Source: JAFGTE01 sp965369305 (GTDB lineage: Bacteria; Patescibacteriota; Gracilibacteria; UM-FILTER-43-11). Taken from it: 13,270 nt of DNA. A program made the position numbers and the translations under genes. The stretch is taken from NCBI GenBank assembly GCA_965369305.1, contig CBDUQG010000026.1, forward strand, positions 1 to 13,270. The letters run 5' to 3'. Positions 6,354 through 13,270 of the stretch are shown here, in pieces. Position 1 is the first letter of the stretch, and the number at the start of each line of letters is the position of its first letter. A model generated the notes under the pieces. The model worked only from the letters and a program-made list of their open reading frames with translations. It was not told the origin of the DNA and did not search any database.

Positions 6354-7745
6354 CTATTTCAAAAACGGTTTCATCTTAGCACAATGTTTAAGGGCCTGTT
6401 CAAGGGCCTTCTCAAATGAAGGAATATCAGAGTAGGCATGCTGCTCTCTGCTTTGAATATCAAAAAATCGGTCTTCACAATAGGACTTTTGTGTAGGCAG
6501 GGTGCCATCCTTCGTTTCGCTCAAAAAAATGAAAATGTCCTTTTTTCTTGCACCAACCCTACATCGTAACGCATATCCTAGCTCGATAAGCACATTGTGG
6601 TTGATTGGATAAAATTTATCCAAAATTGCATCCGCCTTAGGACTCGCTTTAATAGCATCATAGGCCAAGCGCTCCTTATAACCCATTGATAGCAAGACAA
6701 TTATGAAATCAGAATCATTGAGTGCTTTTTCAATCTTCTTATCTTGAGTGACACTTGCGCCTGTAGAATGATTTACTGTAAAAACATTTGGATTCTTGAG
6801 CAACTTATTGGTTACACGTTTTATTGCTTTGAACTCATCCTCTAATCCAGTAAACGCAGTTACAACGAATACATCAACGGGTGTGGGCGGTTCTTCGGAG
6901 GTGGTAGCATTCTGATCACTTGTTGAGTCATCCAAATCAACCAGGCTTGATCCAGTAGAGCTATCAGTCGCGGTTGGTCGTTTGCCGTCAAACAATTGTG
7001 TAACAAAGGCCTTGGCCTTTTCTGAGGTATAAACTTCATCAACCTTTACATCCTTCATAACGATCGCATCAAAAAGCTTCTTGAGACGACCTAGGACATC
7101 ATCTTCAGCACTTTCAATCAGCAATTCACCCTTTGACATCGAAAGACCAAGTAGGCTGCGGGATTCTGGATTACCAAGAATTCTATTCACCGTAGACAAT
7201 TTCATCTTTTTTTTATCATACTCAATGCCTCTTTTTCTCAAAAAATCAATAGCCTGCATACCAAGAGAAAGCTTGCCCGTAATTTTATATTGGAAGCGCT
7301 CTTGCCCCATCATGCTCCATGGATCTTGGCCAACCCCGTCATTCTTGCCAGTATGATCAAGACGAATCCATTCATCAGCCGCAGCTTCATTTGGATAAAT
7401 TGTACAAGAGGCTGAACCTATCGGGTGCTTACTAAACCTTGCAGATAAGGCTGCAAATTCTCTTTCTAAACGATTATCTTTGATCAAATTCGGCAAAGTT
7501 AGGCATTTTAGTGCCGTTAGCCTTCTATTGCCATCAAGGCATATGTAGACCTGCCCCTTCTTTACAACTCTTAAATCCTTGGCTTCATCAGTACCATACT
7601 GAACAATGTGCTTGGCAAGATTTAATATTTCGTCACCCTTTTCATGGAGCATCAACTGAATAGCCTCTTCTTCATTATCCACCGGATCAAAGCGGTAATT
7701 TGCAGGATTGACAACAAGGTTTGATATGGGTATTTGCTTACTCAT
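6354..7745 (-). CDS. ParB-like domain fused to TIR-like (NDT-like) domain
   Basis: 463 aa, two domains. The N-terminal part (about 1-100) is ParB/Srx-like: ISNLVVNPANYRF (7-19) and VYICLDGNRRLTALKCL (66-82), with the nucleotide-binding DGNRR box at 71-75. A helical region follows to about 255, including a possible helix-turn-helix near 184-200. A Ser/Thr/Asp-rich linker (about 256-289) leads to a Rossmann-like domain with VFVVTAFTG (292-300), DSDFIIVLLS (344-353) and NHNVLIELGYAL (382-393). The last resembles the NPNVxYELGxA signature of nucleoside 2-deoxyribosyltransferase-like and TIR-like domains, with E388 as putative catalytic residue. I infer a sensor-effector: ParB-like DNA or nucleotide sensing coupled to nucleotide or NAD cleavage. 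It is co-transcribed with the methyltransferase, and its ATG lies 11 nt after the helicase stop. Activity is unproven. Confidence 0.78.
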   Translation of the reverse strand: MSKQIPISNLVVNPANYRFDPVDNEEEAIQLMLHEKGDEILNLAKHIVQYGTDEAKDLRVVKKGQVYICLDGNRRLTALKCLTLPNLIKDNRLEREFAALSARFSKHPIGSASCTIYPNEAAADEWIRLDHTGKNDGVGQDPWSMMGQERFQYKITGKLSLGMQAIDFLRKRGIEYDKKKMKLSTVNRILGNPESRSLLGLSMSKGELLIESAEDDVLGRLKKLFDAIVMKDVKVDEVYTSEKAKAFVTQLFDGKRPTATDSSTGSSLVDLDDSTSDQNATTSEEPPTPVDVFVVTAFTGLEDEFKAIKRVTNKLLKNPNVFTVNHSTGASVTQDKKIEKALNDSDFIIVLLSMGYKERLAYDAIKASPKADAILDKFYPINHNVLIELGYALRCRVGARKKDIFIFLSETKDGTLPTQKSYCEDRFFDIQSREQHAYSDIPSFEKALEQALKHCAKMKPFLK

Positions 7746-7756
7746 TCTAAGTGCGA

Positions 7757-10615
7757 TTAGATTTCAGCCACATCACAAATCCGATTATACGGACACCACT
7801 GACAGATGTATTTGGATGGGGTCGGCGCGAAATCGGATTCATTTACTTTGTCTCCCAGCTCAATGACCTCATTTCGCGTCTTCTCTAGTTTATCATCATC
7901 TGGCTCCGTAGACACTTTTAGATCATCGTCCAGAAAGTAAAGCGTGAGTTTGCTGGCCGGTTGACCAAAGCATTCCTTAGCCGCTAGAGCGTAAATCGCC
8001 AGCTGTTGGTCTTTATCAACGTCCTTCTGAGATCTTGATTTCCCGGACTTATAATCAATAATCTCCAAAGAACCGTCCGAAAGCTTATCAGCGCGGTCAA
8101 TACGACCCGAAATAGTGTATTTGCCGGCTTTGAGCTTGAAACCCTTTTCAAGGTATTCAATGCGGGCGACTTCGTCTTTAAAGTGCTCATAGAACTTCTC
8201 GAGAATCTGCTTACCACGAGTCTTGAGGGTGTCATGATGCGCACGCGACTCGTAACCGGCTGGTATCCATTTATCCTCATATATAGACAGGAGCCTCTCC
8301 ACGGATAAGTCCTCTTCGTAATCTTTAAACAAGCTAGCCTGCTTGGACTGAGAAACAAGCTTGTAAAACTCATTGAGTGTGTTGTGCAGACTAGAGCCAA
8401 AGCTGGCCGCGCCACTTGGTGGTTGTGGGATTTTGAGAATGTAATTGTATTCGTACTGGCGAGGGCACTTTTTGAAGGTCTGAAGAGCAGAATACGAGAA
8501 CCTCGTGATCGGCTCGCGCTCACCTAGTTCAGCAGACGGTGGCAGGTCAACAGATTCAGGCTTTAGGAAGCGTTCCACGCCTTCAGCAGTCTTTTCAACC
8601 TTCACACTGATTTTACCGGCAATTTCTTGCACAAAAACACTTGGCTTTTTGGCACGTGGATTCTGAGCATTGCTGGACGAATAAAAGTCACTATGAAGTA
8701 GGTGCAGGTTTTCTTTGGCACGCGTTAGGGCAACATAAAACAGGCGTCTCTCCTCTTCCAAGTGAAAATCTCCTTCAGATAGGATTTCAGAAATCAGTTC
8801 CTGTGGCACCTCGATAGGATCTGAGCGATTGTCGGTAGGAAAACGACGTGAAGCTAGGCTGGGCAGGAATACTGTGTCGAATTCAAGGCCCTTGGCTCCG
8901 TGAACGGTGGAGATCTGAACACCATCAATGCCACCCACATCAAAGCGCGCCGCGGGATTTTCACCAGCTTCCTCACTCAGGTTCATGAACTCAATAAAGT
9001 CAACCACGCTCACCTCATCATTCTGGCGTTCAAACTGCTGAATACGTCCAAAAAAGGAGGCAATGTTGGTGATCTGCTCCTCCGCTTCAATCGTGTCTTT
9101 GGCAAGGAGTGATTCGTAGAGCTTGGTATCTTCGGTGAACTTATAAAGCACTTCACCAGCCGTGTGGCTTTTAGAGTATTCAATCAGTTCAGCGACCATT
9201 TTAGTGAGCTCCCTAGCATCCGAAGTTCGTTGGACCACATTCCAAATGCTGCTCAGCTTCTTTTTGCTCTGGCTAATCAAATCCACAATGGTCTGCATAG
9301 ATAGATTCCAGCAGTCCATGCGTAGCACTCGGTAGAAAGCAATGTCGTCAGTAGGATTGGCAATGACACGAAGGAGACTGATAAGTTCTTTGACCTCATC
9401 CTTGTTATAAAGGCCACGTTCAGAAAGAAACTGGTAAGCAATGTTTTCCTTACGCAGGGCGTCGACAAAGGGTTTAGCATGACTATTGGCCCGCACCAGA
9501 ATCGCAATCTCAGAAAGGGGGCATTTGGCGAGCTTGATTTCATCTAAAACGTAAGCCACTTCCTGCTCAATGGTGGAGCAGTGAACCAGCTTTACGCTAT
9601 CGTCACTCCCCTCCCCGGTTCCGGTGAGCTTTTTGTTCACTTGAGCCTTTACCTCAAGGCGATCAGGATTGTTGTTTTGAATGCTATCGTAAGCCAGATC
9701 CAGAATCTTCTGGTTGGATCGGTAATTTTGATTCAAAACGACTTTTTTTAGATCCGGATACTTCTCCTCAAACTGCAGAATATTCGAAATAGCCGCACCT
9801 CGGAACTTGTAAATGGACTGGTCATCGTCTCCTACAACCATCAGGTTCTTATGACCATCAGCCAGCAGGTCCACGATGTAGTTCTGGGCGATGTTGGTAT
9901 CTTGGTACTCATCGACCAATATATATTGGTACTTTTGCTGTAGGTGCCTCAGGATGTTAGGGCGTGTCTTTAGAAGTTCAATCAGCTTGATCTGAAGGTC
10001 AGAAAAATCCAGATAGTCATTCTTGGCCATCAAGTCTTCGTATTGAGCATAAGCGATCGAAAGCTCGGTTAGTTTCTGAGTTTCAATCTTATCTTCATCG
10101 GACTCAGCCTCAGCCGCTTTCTTGCGAACGAATTTGTCAAAGTCAGCCGGAGAGACCACCTCTTCCTTTAAGCGGCTAAAGTACTTTAGAAGGCTATCAA
10201 TGAACTTGGTTGGATTGCCGCTAGGTCGGTAGTAATCAAGTCTAAAATTAAAAAGTTGTTCCTTAATGAACTTCCACTGGCTCACGCCTTCCAGAATACG
10301 GAAGGAAGGCGAAATTCCGATATCAATGCCATATTGCCGAAGTGCCTTTTCACAAAAAGCATGGAAGGTTGAAACAGCGATGGCTTCGTAGCCAATGGGC
10401 ATACGCTCGTCTAAACGGGCTTCCATTTCAGCCGCAGCCTTTTCAGTAAAAGTGAGGGCTAGAATCTGATTCGGCTTGGCCCACTTCTCTTCAATGATAT
10501 GAGCCACGCGTTCAGTAATAACACGTGTCTTACCCGTTCCCGCGCCGGCAATCACCAGCATAGGGCCCTTGTTATGGGTAACAGCCTGCTTTTGTTCTGC
10601 ATTAAGCTCGATCAC
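7757..10615 (-). CDS. UvrD-like helicase fused to Fe-S RecB/AddB-type nuclease
   Basis: 952 aa from a GTG. All SF1A helicase motifs are present: Q motif NAEQKQAV (5-12), Walker A GAGTGKT (24-30), VDEYQDT (234-240), VGDDDQSIYKFRGA (261-274), NQNYRS (295-300), STVHGAKGLEFD (569-580) and FYVALTRAKENL (626-637). The C-terminal domain (about 705-952) is a PD-(D/E)XK nuclease: SSLH (741-744), GRIDRAD (837-843), EIIDYKSGK (851-859) and QLAIY (871-875). C717 plus C938, C941 and C947 form the C-xn-CxxC-x5-C pattern of the Fe-S clamp in AddB/AdnB-type nucleases. This single chain resembles one half of the AdnAB/AddAB end-resection machines rather than plain PcrA. It is expected to unwind and degrade DNA ends for recombination. 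It starts 24 nt after the rpsA stop. Confidence 0.92.
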   Translation of the reverse strand: MIELNAEQKQAVTHNKGPMLVIAGAGTGKTRVITERVAHIIEEKWAKPNQILALTFTEKAAAEMEARLDERMPIGYEAIAVSTFHAFCEKALRQYGIDIGISPSFRILEGVSQWKFIKEQLFNFRLDYYRPSGNPTKFIDSLLKYFSRLKEEVVSPADFDKFVRKKAAEAESDEDKIETQKLTELSIAYAQYEDLMAKNDYLDFSDLQIKLIELLKTRPNILRHLQQKYQYILVDEYQDTNIAQNYIVDLLADGHKNLMVVGDDDQSIYKFRGAAISNILQFEEKYPDLKKVVLNQNYRSNQKILDLAYDSIQNNNPDRLEVKAQVNKKLTGTGEGSDDSVKLVHCSTIEQEVAYVLDEIKLAKCPLSEIAILVRANSHAKPFVDALRKENIAYQFLSERGLYNKDEVKELISLLRVIANPTDDIAFYRVLRMDCWNLSMQTIVDLISQSKKKLSSIWNVVQRTSDARELTKMVAELIEYSKSHTAGEVLYKFTEDTKLYESLLAKDTIEAEEQITNIASFFGRIQQFERQNDEVSVVDFIEFMNLSEEAGENPAARFDVGGIDGVQISTVHGAKGLEFDTVFLPSLASRRFPTDNRSDPIEVPQELISEILSEGDFHLEEERRLFYVALTRAKENLHLLHSDFYSSSNAQNPRAKKPSVFVQEIAGKISVKVEKTAEGVERFLKPESVDLPPSAELGEREPITRFSYSALQTFKKCPRQYEYNYILKIPQPPSGAASFGSSLHNTLNEFYKLVSQSKQASLFKDYEEDLSVERLLSIYEDKWIPAGYESRAHHDTLKTRGKQILEKFYEHFKDEVARIEYLEKGFKLKAGKYTISGRIDRADKLSDGSLEIIDYKSGKSRSQKDVDKDQQLAIYALAAKECFGQPASKLTLYFLDDDLKVSTEPDDDKLEKTRNEVIELGDKVNESDFAPTPSKYICQWCPYNRICDVAEI
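7784..7812 (-). promoter_or_regulatory. Possible internal promoter for the ParB/TIR-like and methyltransferase operon
   Basis: A perfect TATAAT lies at 7789-7784 on the minus strand, inside the last codons of the helicase gene. A weak -35 (AATACA) lies 17 nt upstream. It would start transcription near 7777, about 32 nt before the ATG at 7745. The bases also encode the helicase Cys motif (CPYNRIC), so the match may be chance. Confidence 0.28.
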
Positions 10616-10623
10616 GAAGACAT
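10612..10623 (-). other. Three-codon upstream ORF overlapping the helicase start
   Basis: On the minus strand ATG TCT TCG TGA (Met-Ser-Ser-stop) ends so that its TGA overlaps the helicase GTG as GTGA. It lies in the 24-nt gap after rpsA. It could position ribosomes for re-initiation at the weak GTG start, which lacks a Shine-Dalgarno motif. A mini-ORF this short could easily arise by chance. Confidence 0.25.
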
Positions 10624-10639
10624 GATACTAGCTAAGAAG

Positions 10640-12037
10640 CTACTTGTCTTCCTTCTTTTTAGCCGTAGCCTTCTTCTTAGCGGTCTTCTTTTTCGGCTTC
10701 TCTTCCTTCACCTCCTCAGCTTCAGCCTCCTTTTCAGCACCACTGTCTTCTTCGGCTTCATCCTGCGGAACATCTTCAGCAGTCTCATCGGTTTCTTCAG
10801 AAACTTCCTCAGCTTTTTCTTCCTTTTTCTTAGACGCTTTCTTCTTTGGCTTTTCTTCGGCCACTTCCTCAGCAGGAGCCTCTTCTTCCTCCTTTACTTC
10901 TTCTTCAGCTTCCTCGACAACCTCTTCCTTCTTAGCCTTCTTCTTGGCACCTGAGGCACCCTTCAGAGAAAGGCCAATACGATGTTCGTCGCGGTCAATG
11001 TTGATAACGATGGCTTCAACTTCCTGGCCAACGTCGAGGTAATCAGCTGGATTTTCAACCTTAGAATCGGAAATTTCAGACAGGTGAATCAGACCATTGA
11101 TGTCATCTTCAAGCTGGACGAAAGCCCCAAAGGCACTGAAACGATTAACTGTTCCCTTCACCTTAGAACCGATAGGATATTTTTCTTCGATCACAGACCA
11201 TGGATCAGGAATGAGACGTTTCATTGAAAGACTGAGCTTGTCACCTTCGATACCGATGATTTCTACTTCAACTTGGTCACCAACCTTAGCGTACTGATGC
11301 GGGTTAGAAACGTGTCCCCAGGCGATTTCAGAAATATGAACAAGTCCTTCAAGACCGTCAAAGGTCACGAAAATACCAAACTTAACCACACCGCTCACGC
11401 GGCCCTTAACGCGGTCACCCACATTAAGGTCGCTCAGGCTTTCCTTGGCCTGAGACTGCTGAGCAGCACGCTCAGAAAGGATCATTTTACCGGTACTGCG
11501 ATCCAGGTTGATGATTTTAACATGGAGCTTGATACCAACGAGCTTCTGAAGGCGGGCTTTGATCTGAGCACTATTCGCATCTTCCACGCGTGGGTAGTGA
11601 GCTGGAGCAAGCTGAGAAACAGGAATGAAGCCCTTAATGCCGTCCACATCAATGAGTAGACCACCCTTATTGGCTTCGGTAATACTTGCTTCAATCACCT
11701 CACCATCCTTGTAAGCCTTATCAAACTTATCCCAGCTAGTGAACTGAGAAGCCTTACGAAGGGAAAGAACGACCATACCGTCTTCATTTTCCTCCTCGAT
11801 CACAACAGTCTTTACTTCATCACCTTCTTTAAGGTCCTTAATCGTATCACCGCTGTCATGAGTTTCGCGTCCGCTGGCAATACCAACAGCCACGCCATTA
11901 AGATCAACAACGAGCTTATTCTTAGAAACGCTCACAACCTTTCCGGAAATGACCGCACCCAGCTTGGGTTTTTCGTAATCGACGCTGCCATCCAGCAGAG
12001 CGTCCATGGTTAAGTTTTCATCAACAATTTTAAACAT
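10640..12037 (-). CDS. rpsA: 30S ribosomal protein S1 with four S1 domains and charged tail
   Basis: 465 aa from the ATG at 12037. A frame extending to a TTG at 12076 would add residues unlike the family. Four S1/OB RNA-binding domains are visible at about 26-95, 111-190, 206-275 and 289-360. The third (VKGRVSGVVKFGIFVTF, LEGLVHISEIAW) and fourth (VKGTVNRFSAFGAFVQLE, GLIHLSEIS) match the consensus best. Residues 361-465 form a low-complexity Lys/Glu/Ala tail with Lys clusters near the end. S1 delivers structured or Shine-Dalgarno-poor mRNAs to the 30S subunit, which is notable since none of the starts chosen here has a clear Shine-Dalgarno sequence. Six domains are usual in E. coli and about four in many other phyla. 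It lies between recF and the helicase gene; an inverted repeat in the leader may be regulatory. Confidence 0.93.
   Translation of the reverse strand: MFKIVDENLTMDALLDGSVDYEKPKLGAVISGKVVSVSKNKLVVDLNGVAVGIASGRETHDSGDTIKDLKEGDEVKTVVIEEENEDGMVVLSLRKASQFTSWDKFDKAYKDGEVIEASITEANKGGLLIDVDGIKGFIPVSQLAPAHYPRVEDANSAQIKARLQKLVGIKLHVKIINLDRSTGKMILSERAAQQSQAKESLSDLNVGDRVKGRVSGVVKFGIFVTFDGLEGLVHISEIAWGHVSNPHQYAKVGDQVEVEIIGIEGDKLSLSMKRLIPDPWSVIEEKYPIGSKVKGTVNRFSAFGAFVQLEDDINGLIHLSEISDSKVENPADYLDVGQEVEAIVINIDRDEHRIGLSLKGASGAKKKAKKEEVVEEAEEEVKEEEEAPAEEVAEEKPKKKASKKKEEKAEEVSEETDETAEDVPQDEAEEDSGAEKEAEAEEVKEEKPKKKTAKKKATAKKKEDK
10645..10948 (-). repeat. Low-complexity Lys/Glu-rich coding repeat in the S1 tail
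   Basis: The sequence encoding the S1 tail is built from GAA/GAG/AAG/AAA/GCx codons. Two related units, EEKPKKKASKKK and EEKPKKKTAKKK, occur about 55 residues apart, with acidic stretches between. This compositional bias produces long spurious Ser/Phe/Leu-rich frames on the plus strand. The unit may vary in length between strains. Confidence 0.6.
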
Positions 12038-12046
12038 ATGCAAAAA

Positions 12047-12101
12047 TTTAGCAGATTGGTTATTTAGTAGACGCAAGATCGGTGCTTTGCCCTCTGCTAA
12101 A
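12047..12101 (-). promoter_or_regulatory. Inverted repeat in the rpsA leader
   Basis: Perfect 9-base arms lie at 12101-12093 (TTTAGCAGA on the minus strand) and 12055-12047 (TCTGCTAAA), separated by 37 nt. In RNA the second arm runs into UUUUU just before the rpsA ATG at 12037. It could be a long-loop hairpin acting as an attenuator or as an S1 autoregulatory site. The second arm also contains TGCTAAATT, which resembles an extended -10. Confidence 0.35.
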
Positions 12102-12151
12102 AGAGAAAAGTCGAAATTGCAGAGTTATTCTACGGACATTCCTGCCAGTCG

Positions 12152-13228
12152 TCAAATGATTTTTCCTGCCTGCATCTCGTGAAGCTTGTAGTCGTGACTA
12201 AGCCCTGAAAGAAATTCCTTGTGAGTGGTGGTCAAAAAGGTCTGACTCCTGCCTGTGGCATCAAAAAGGTACTTCTGGCGCTCGGCATCAAGCTCCGAAA
12301 ACACATCGTCCAAAAGAAGGACCGGGTTTTCCCCTGTTCTTTCCTTAATCAAGTCAATCTCAGCAAACTTCATGGCCAGCACCAGACTGCGCCACTCCCC
12401 TCTTGAGGCAAAATCAGCCATGTCCTTTCCGGTGAGTAGAAACTGAAGGTCATCACGGTGAGGTCCAAGACGGGTTTGGGCGGTCAGGATATCTTTTCGC
12501 TGCCCCTCCTTATATAAGGTCACCATTTCATCGGATTTGATACCACGACACTCCGACTGGTAAACAATGGTCACCTCATCATCAGACTTGGAAATTTCGG
12601 TGTAATGTCGGCTGACATAATCTTGCAGCTCGGAAAGAATTCCTTCGCGCTCAGCGGCAATGTAGCTGCCTAGCTGCGCCAGTTTTTTGTCCCAGAAATC
12701 CAACTCGTCGCGCTCTGCTCGTTCTTCACGGATGGCCTTTAAAAGAGAATTCCGCTGCTTGCAGGCGTCATTGTAAGTGATTAGCTTACTCAGATATTCC
12801 TGATTGAGCTGAGAAATAAGAATATCCAGGTAACGACGTCTGAGCTTGGGAGCGTAAGCCATATTCGAAAGGTCATCCGGAGAAAAGAAGACGGCCTTGA
12901 GCTGACCAATGAAGTCAGTCGCCGGCTTTTTGACACCATTCACCTTTAGTACCTTCTGAACAGGTTTAGCGGTGATAATCACTTCTAAGTCACGATCCTC
13001 AGCGGCCATCTTGATACTGGAAAAATCCTGGTCAAAGCCCACCATGTCAGCGCTACTACGGGTACGGAAGGATTTGCTCAGACTGCATAGATAAATGGCT
13101 TCCAGCATGTTCGTCTTACCCTGGCCGTTGGATCCCACAAAAGCGTGAATAGCTACGCCATCACCAAAGTCCAGATCAACCCCCTTGAGGTTGCGAAATC
13201 CCTTGATTTTAAGTGACTTGATTTTCAC
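12152..13228 (-). CDS. recF: DNA replication/repair ATPase RecF
   Basis: 358 aa from a GTG, standard RecF length. The SMC/ABC-type ATPase motifs are present: Walker A GSNGQGKT (32-39), RecF-specific LGPHRDDL (254-261), signature ASRGEWRSLVLAMKFAE (274-290), Walker B NPVLLLDDVFSELD (301-314) and a switch His in TTTH (333-336). RecF loads RecA at single-strand gaps with RecO and RecR, binding dsDNA as an ATP-dependent dimer. The signature has Arg/Trp where many RecF proteins have Gln-Gly-Gln/Glu-Gln, but the core Ser and Gly are kept. The TGA stop gives a normal C-terminus, arguing for the standard code. It lies 114 nt upstream of rpsA. The GTG start lacks a Shine-Dalgarno motif, and the 42 nt upstream of it inside the window show no clear gene. 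Confidence 0.95.
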   Translation of the reverse strand: MKIKSLKIKGFRNLKGVDLDFGDGVAIHAFVGSNGQGKTNMLEAIYLCSLSKSFRTRSSADMVGFDQDFSSIKMAAEDRDLEVIITAKPVQKVLKVNGVKKPATDFIGQLKAVFFSPDDLSNMAYAPKLRRRYLDILISQLNQEYLSKLITYNDACKQRNSLLKAIREERAERDELDFWDKKLAQLGSYIAAEREGILSELQDYVSRHYTEISKSDDEVTIVYQSECRGIKSDEMVTLYKEGQRKDILTAQTRLGPHRDDLQFLLTGKDMADFASRGEWRSLVLAMKFAEIDLIKERTGENPVLLLDDVFSELDAERQKYLFDATGRSQTFLTTTHKEFLSGLSHDYKLHEMQAGKII

Positions 13229-13270
13229 GGAGAATGTGGCTTGGATAAAGGTTAAACCATTGATTTTTTA

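Noticed and set aside
3843..7756. Mobile element or prophage fragment
   Set aside because: No integrase, transposase, terminal repeat, tRNA or attachment-site duplication was found; the patch can only be called accessory by content.
7984..8523. 179-residue minus-strand frame inside the helicase gene
   Set aside because: It is an alternate frame of the nuclease domain coding sequence; the helicase frame carries all motifs, and this one has no recognisable composition or start.
10499..10954. 151-residue plus-strand frame rich in Leu/Phe/Ser
   Set aside because: It is the antisense of the low-complexity S1 tail and the helicase N-terminus; its hydrophobicity is an artefact of reversed Glu/Lys codons.
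12152..12154. Gracilibacteria code (TGA read as Gly)
   Set aside because: TGA ends recF at a normal C-terminus, and ordinary Gly codons are used throughout.

Overview
The window looks like a chromosomal piece of a Patescibacteria/CPR-type bacterium, possibly Peregrinibacteria-like. The grounds are a tandem array of small two-helix 'T4SS pilin' proteins, a four-S1-domain ribosomal protein S1 with a long charged tail, tightly packed genes almost all on the minus strand, starts without Shine-Dalgarno sequences, and roughly 45% G+C by eye. This assignment is inference from gene content. The standard code fits: TGA is a plausible stop for recF, which argues against the Gracilibacteria code.

Layout in the direction of transcription (minus strand, right to left). 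(1) 13228-7757: recF, rpsA, and a UvrD-like helicase fused to a RecB/AddB-type Fe-S nuclease. This is a core block for replication repair and translation. (2) 7745-5491: a two-gene cassette. One gene encodes a ParB-like domain fused to a TIR-like/deoxyribosyltransferase-like domain. The other is a D12-class adenine methyltransferase starting 5 nt downstream. This is the best candidate for an undescribed system, a modification-linked defence module. (3) 5462-3846: four small unrecognised or weakly recognised genes (a plus-strand two-helix membrane protein, a five-helix membrane protein, a putative Cys-rich lipoprotein and a helical protein). Three of these genes have individually recognisable promoters. 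(4) 3794-2266: a PDZ membrane protein translationally coupled to rmuC. (5) 2230-1: an operon of four T4SS-pilin-like proteins plus the first codons of a fifth gene cut by the window edge.

Regions 1, 4 and 5 read as resident chromosome: recombination and repair (RecF, helicase-nuclease, RmuC), translation (S1) and a surface or secretion apparatus. Regions 2 and 3 read as an accessory patch between them. I saw no integrase, transposase, tRNA, CRISPR array or flanking repeat. There is no gene-free stretch over 300 bases; the longest gap, 12038-12151, is the rpsA leader and holds an inverted repeat.
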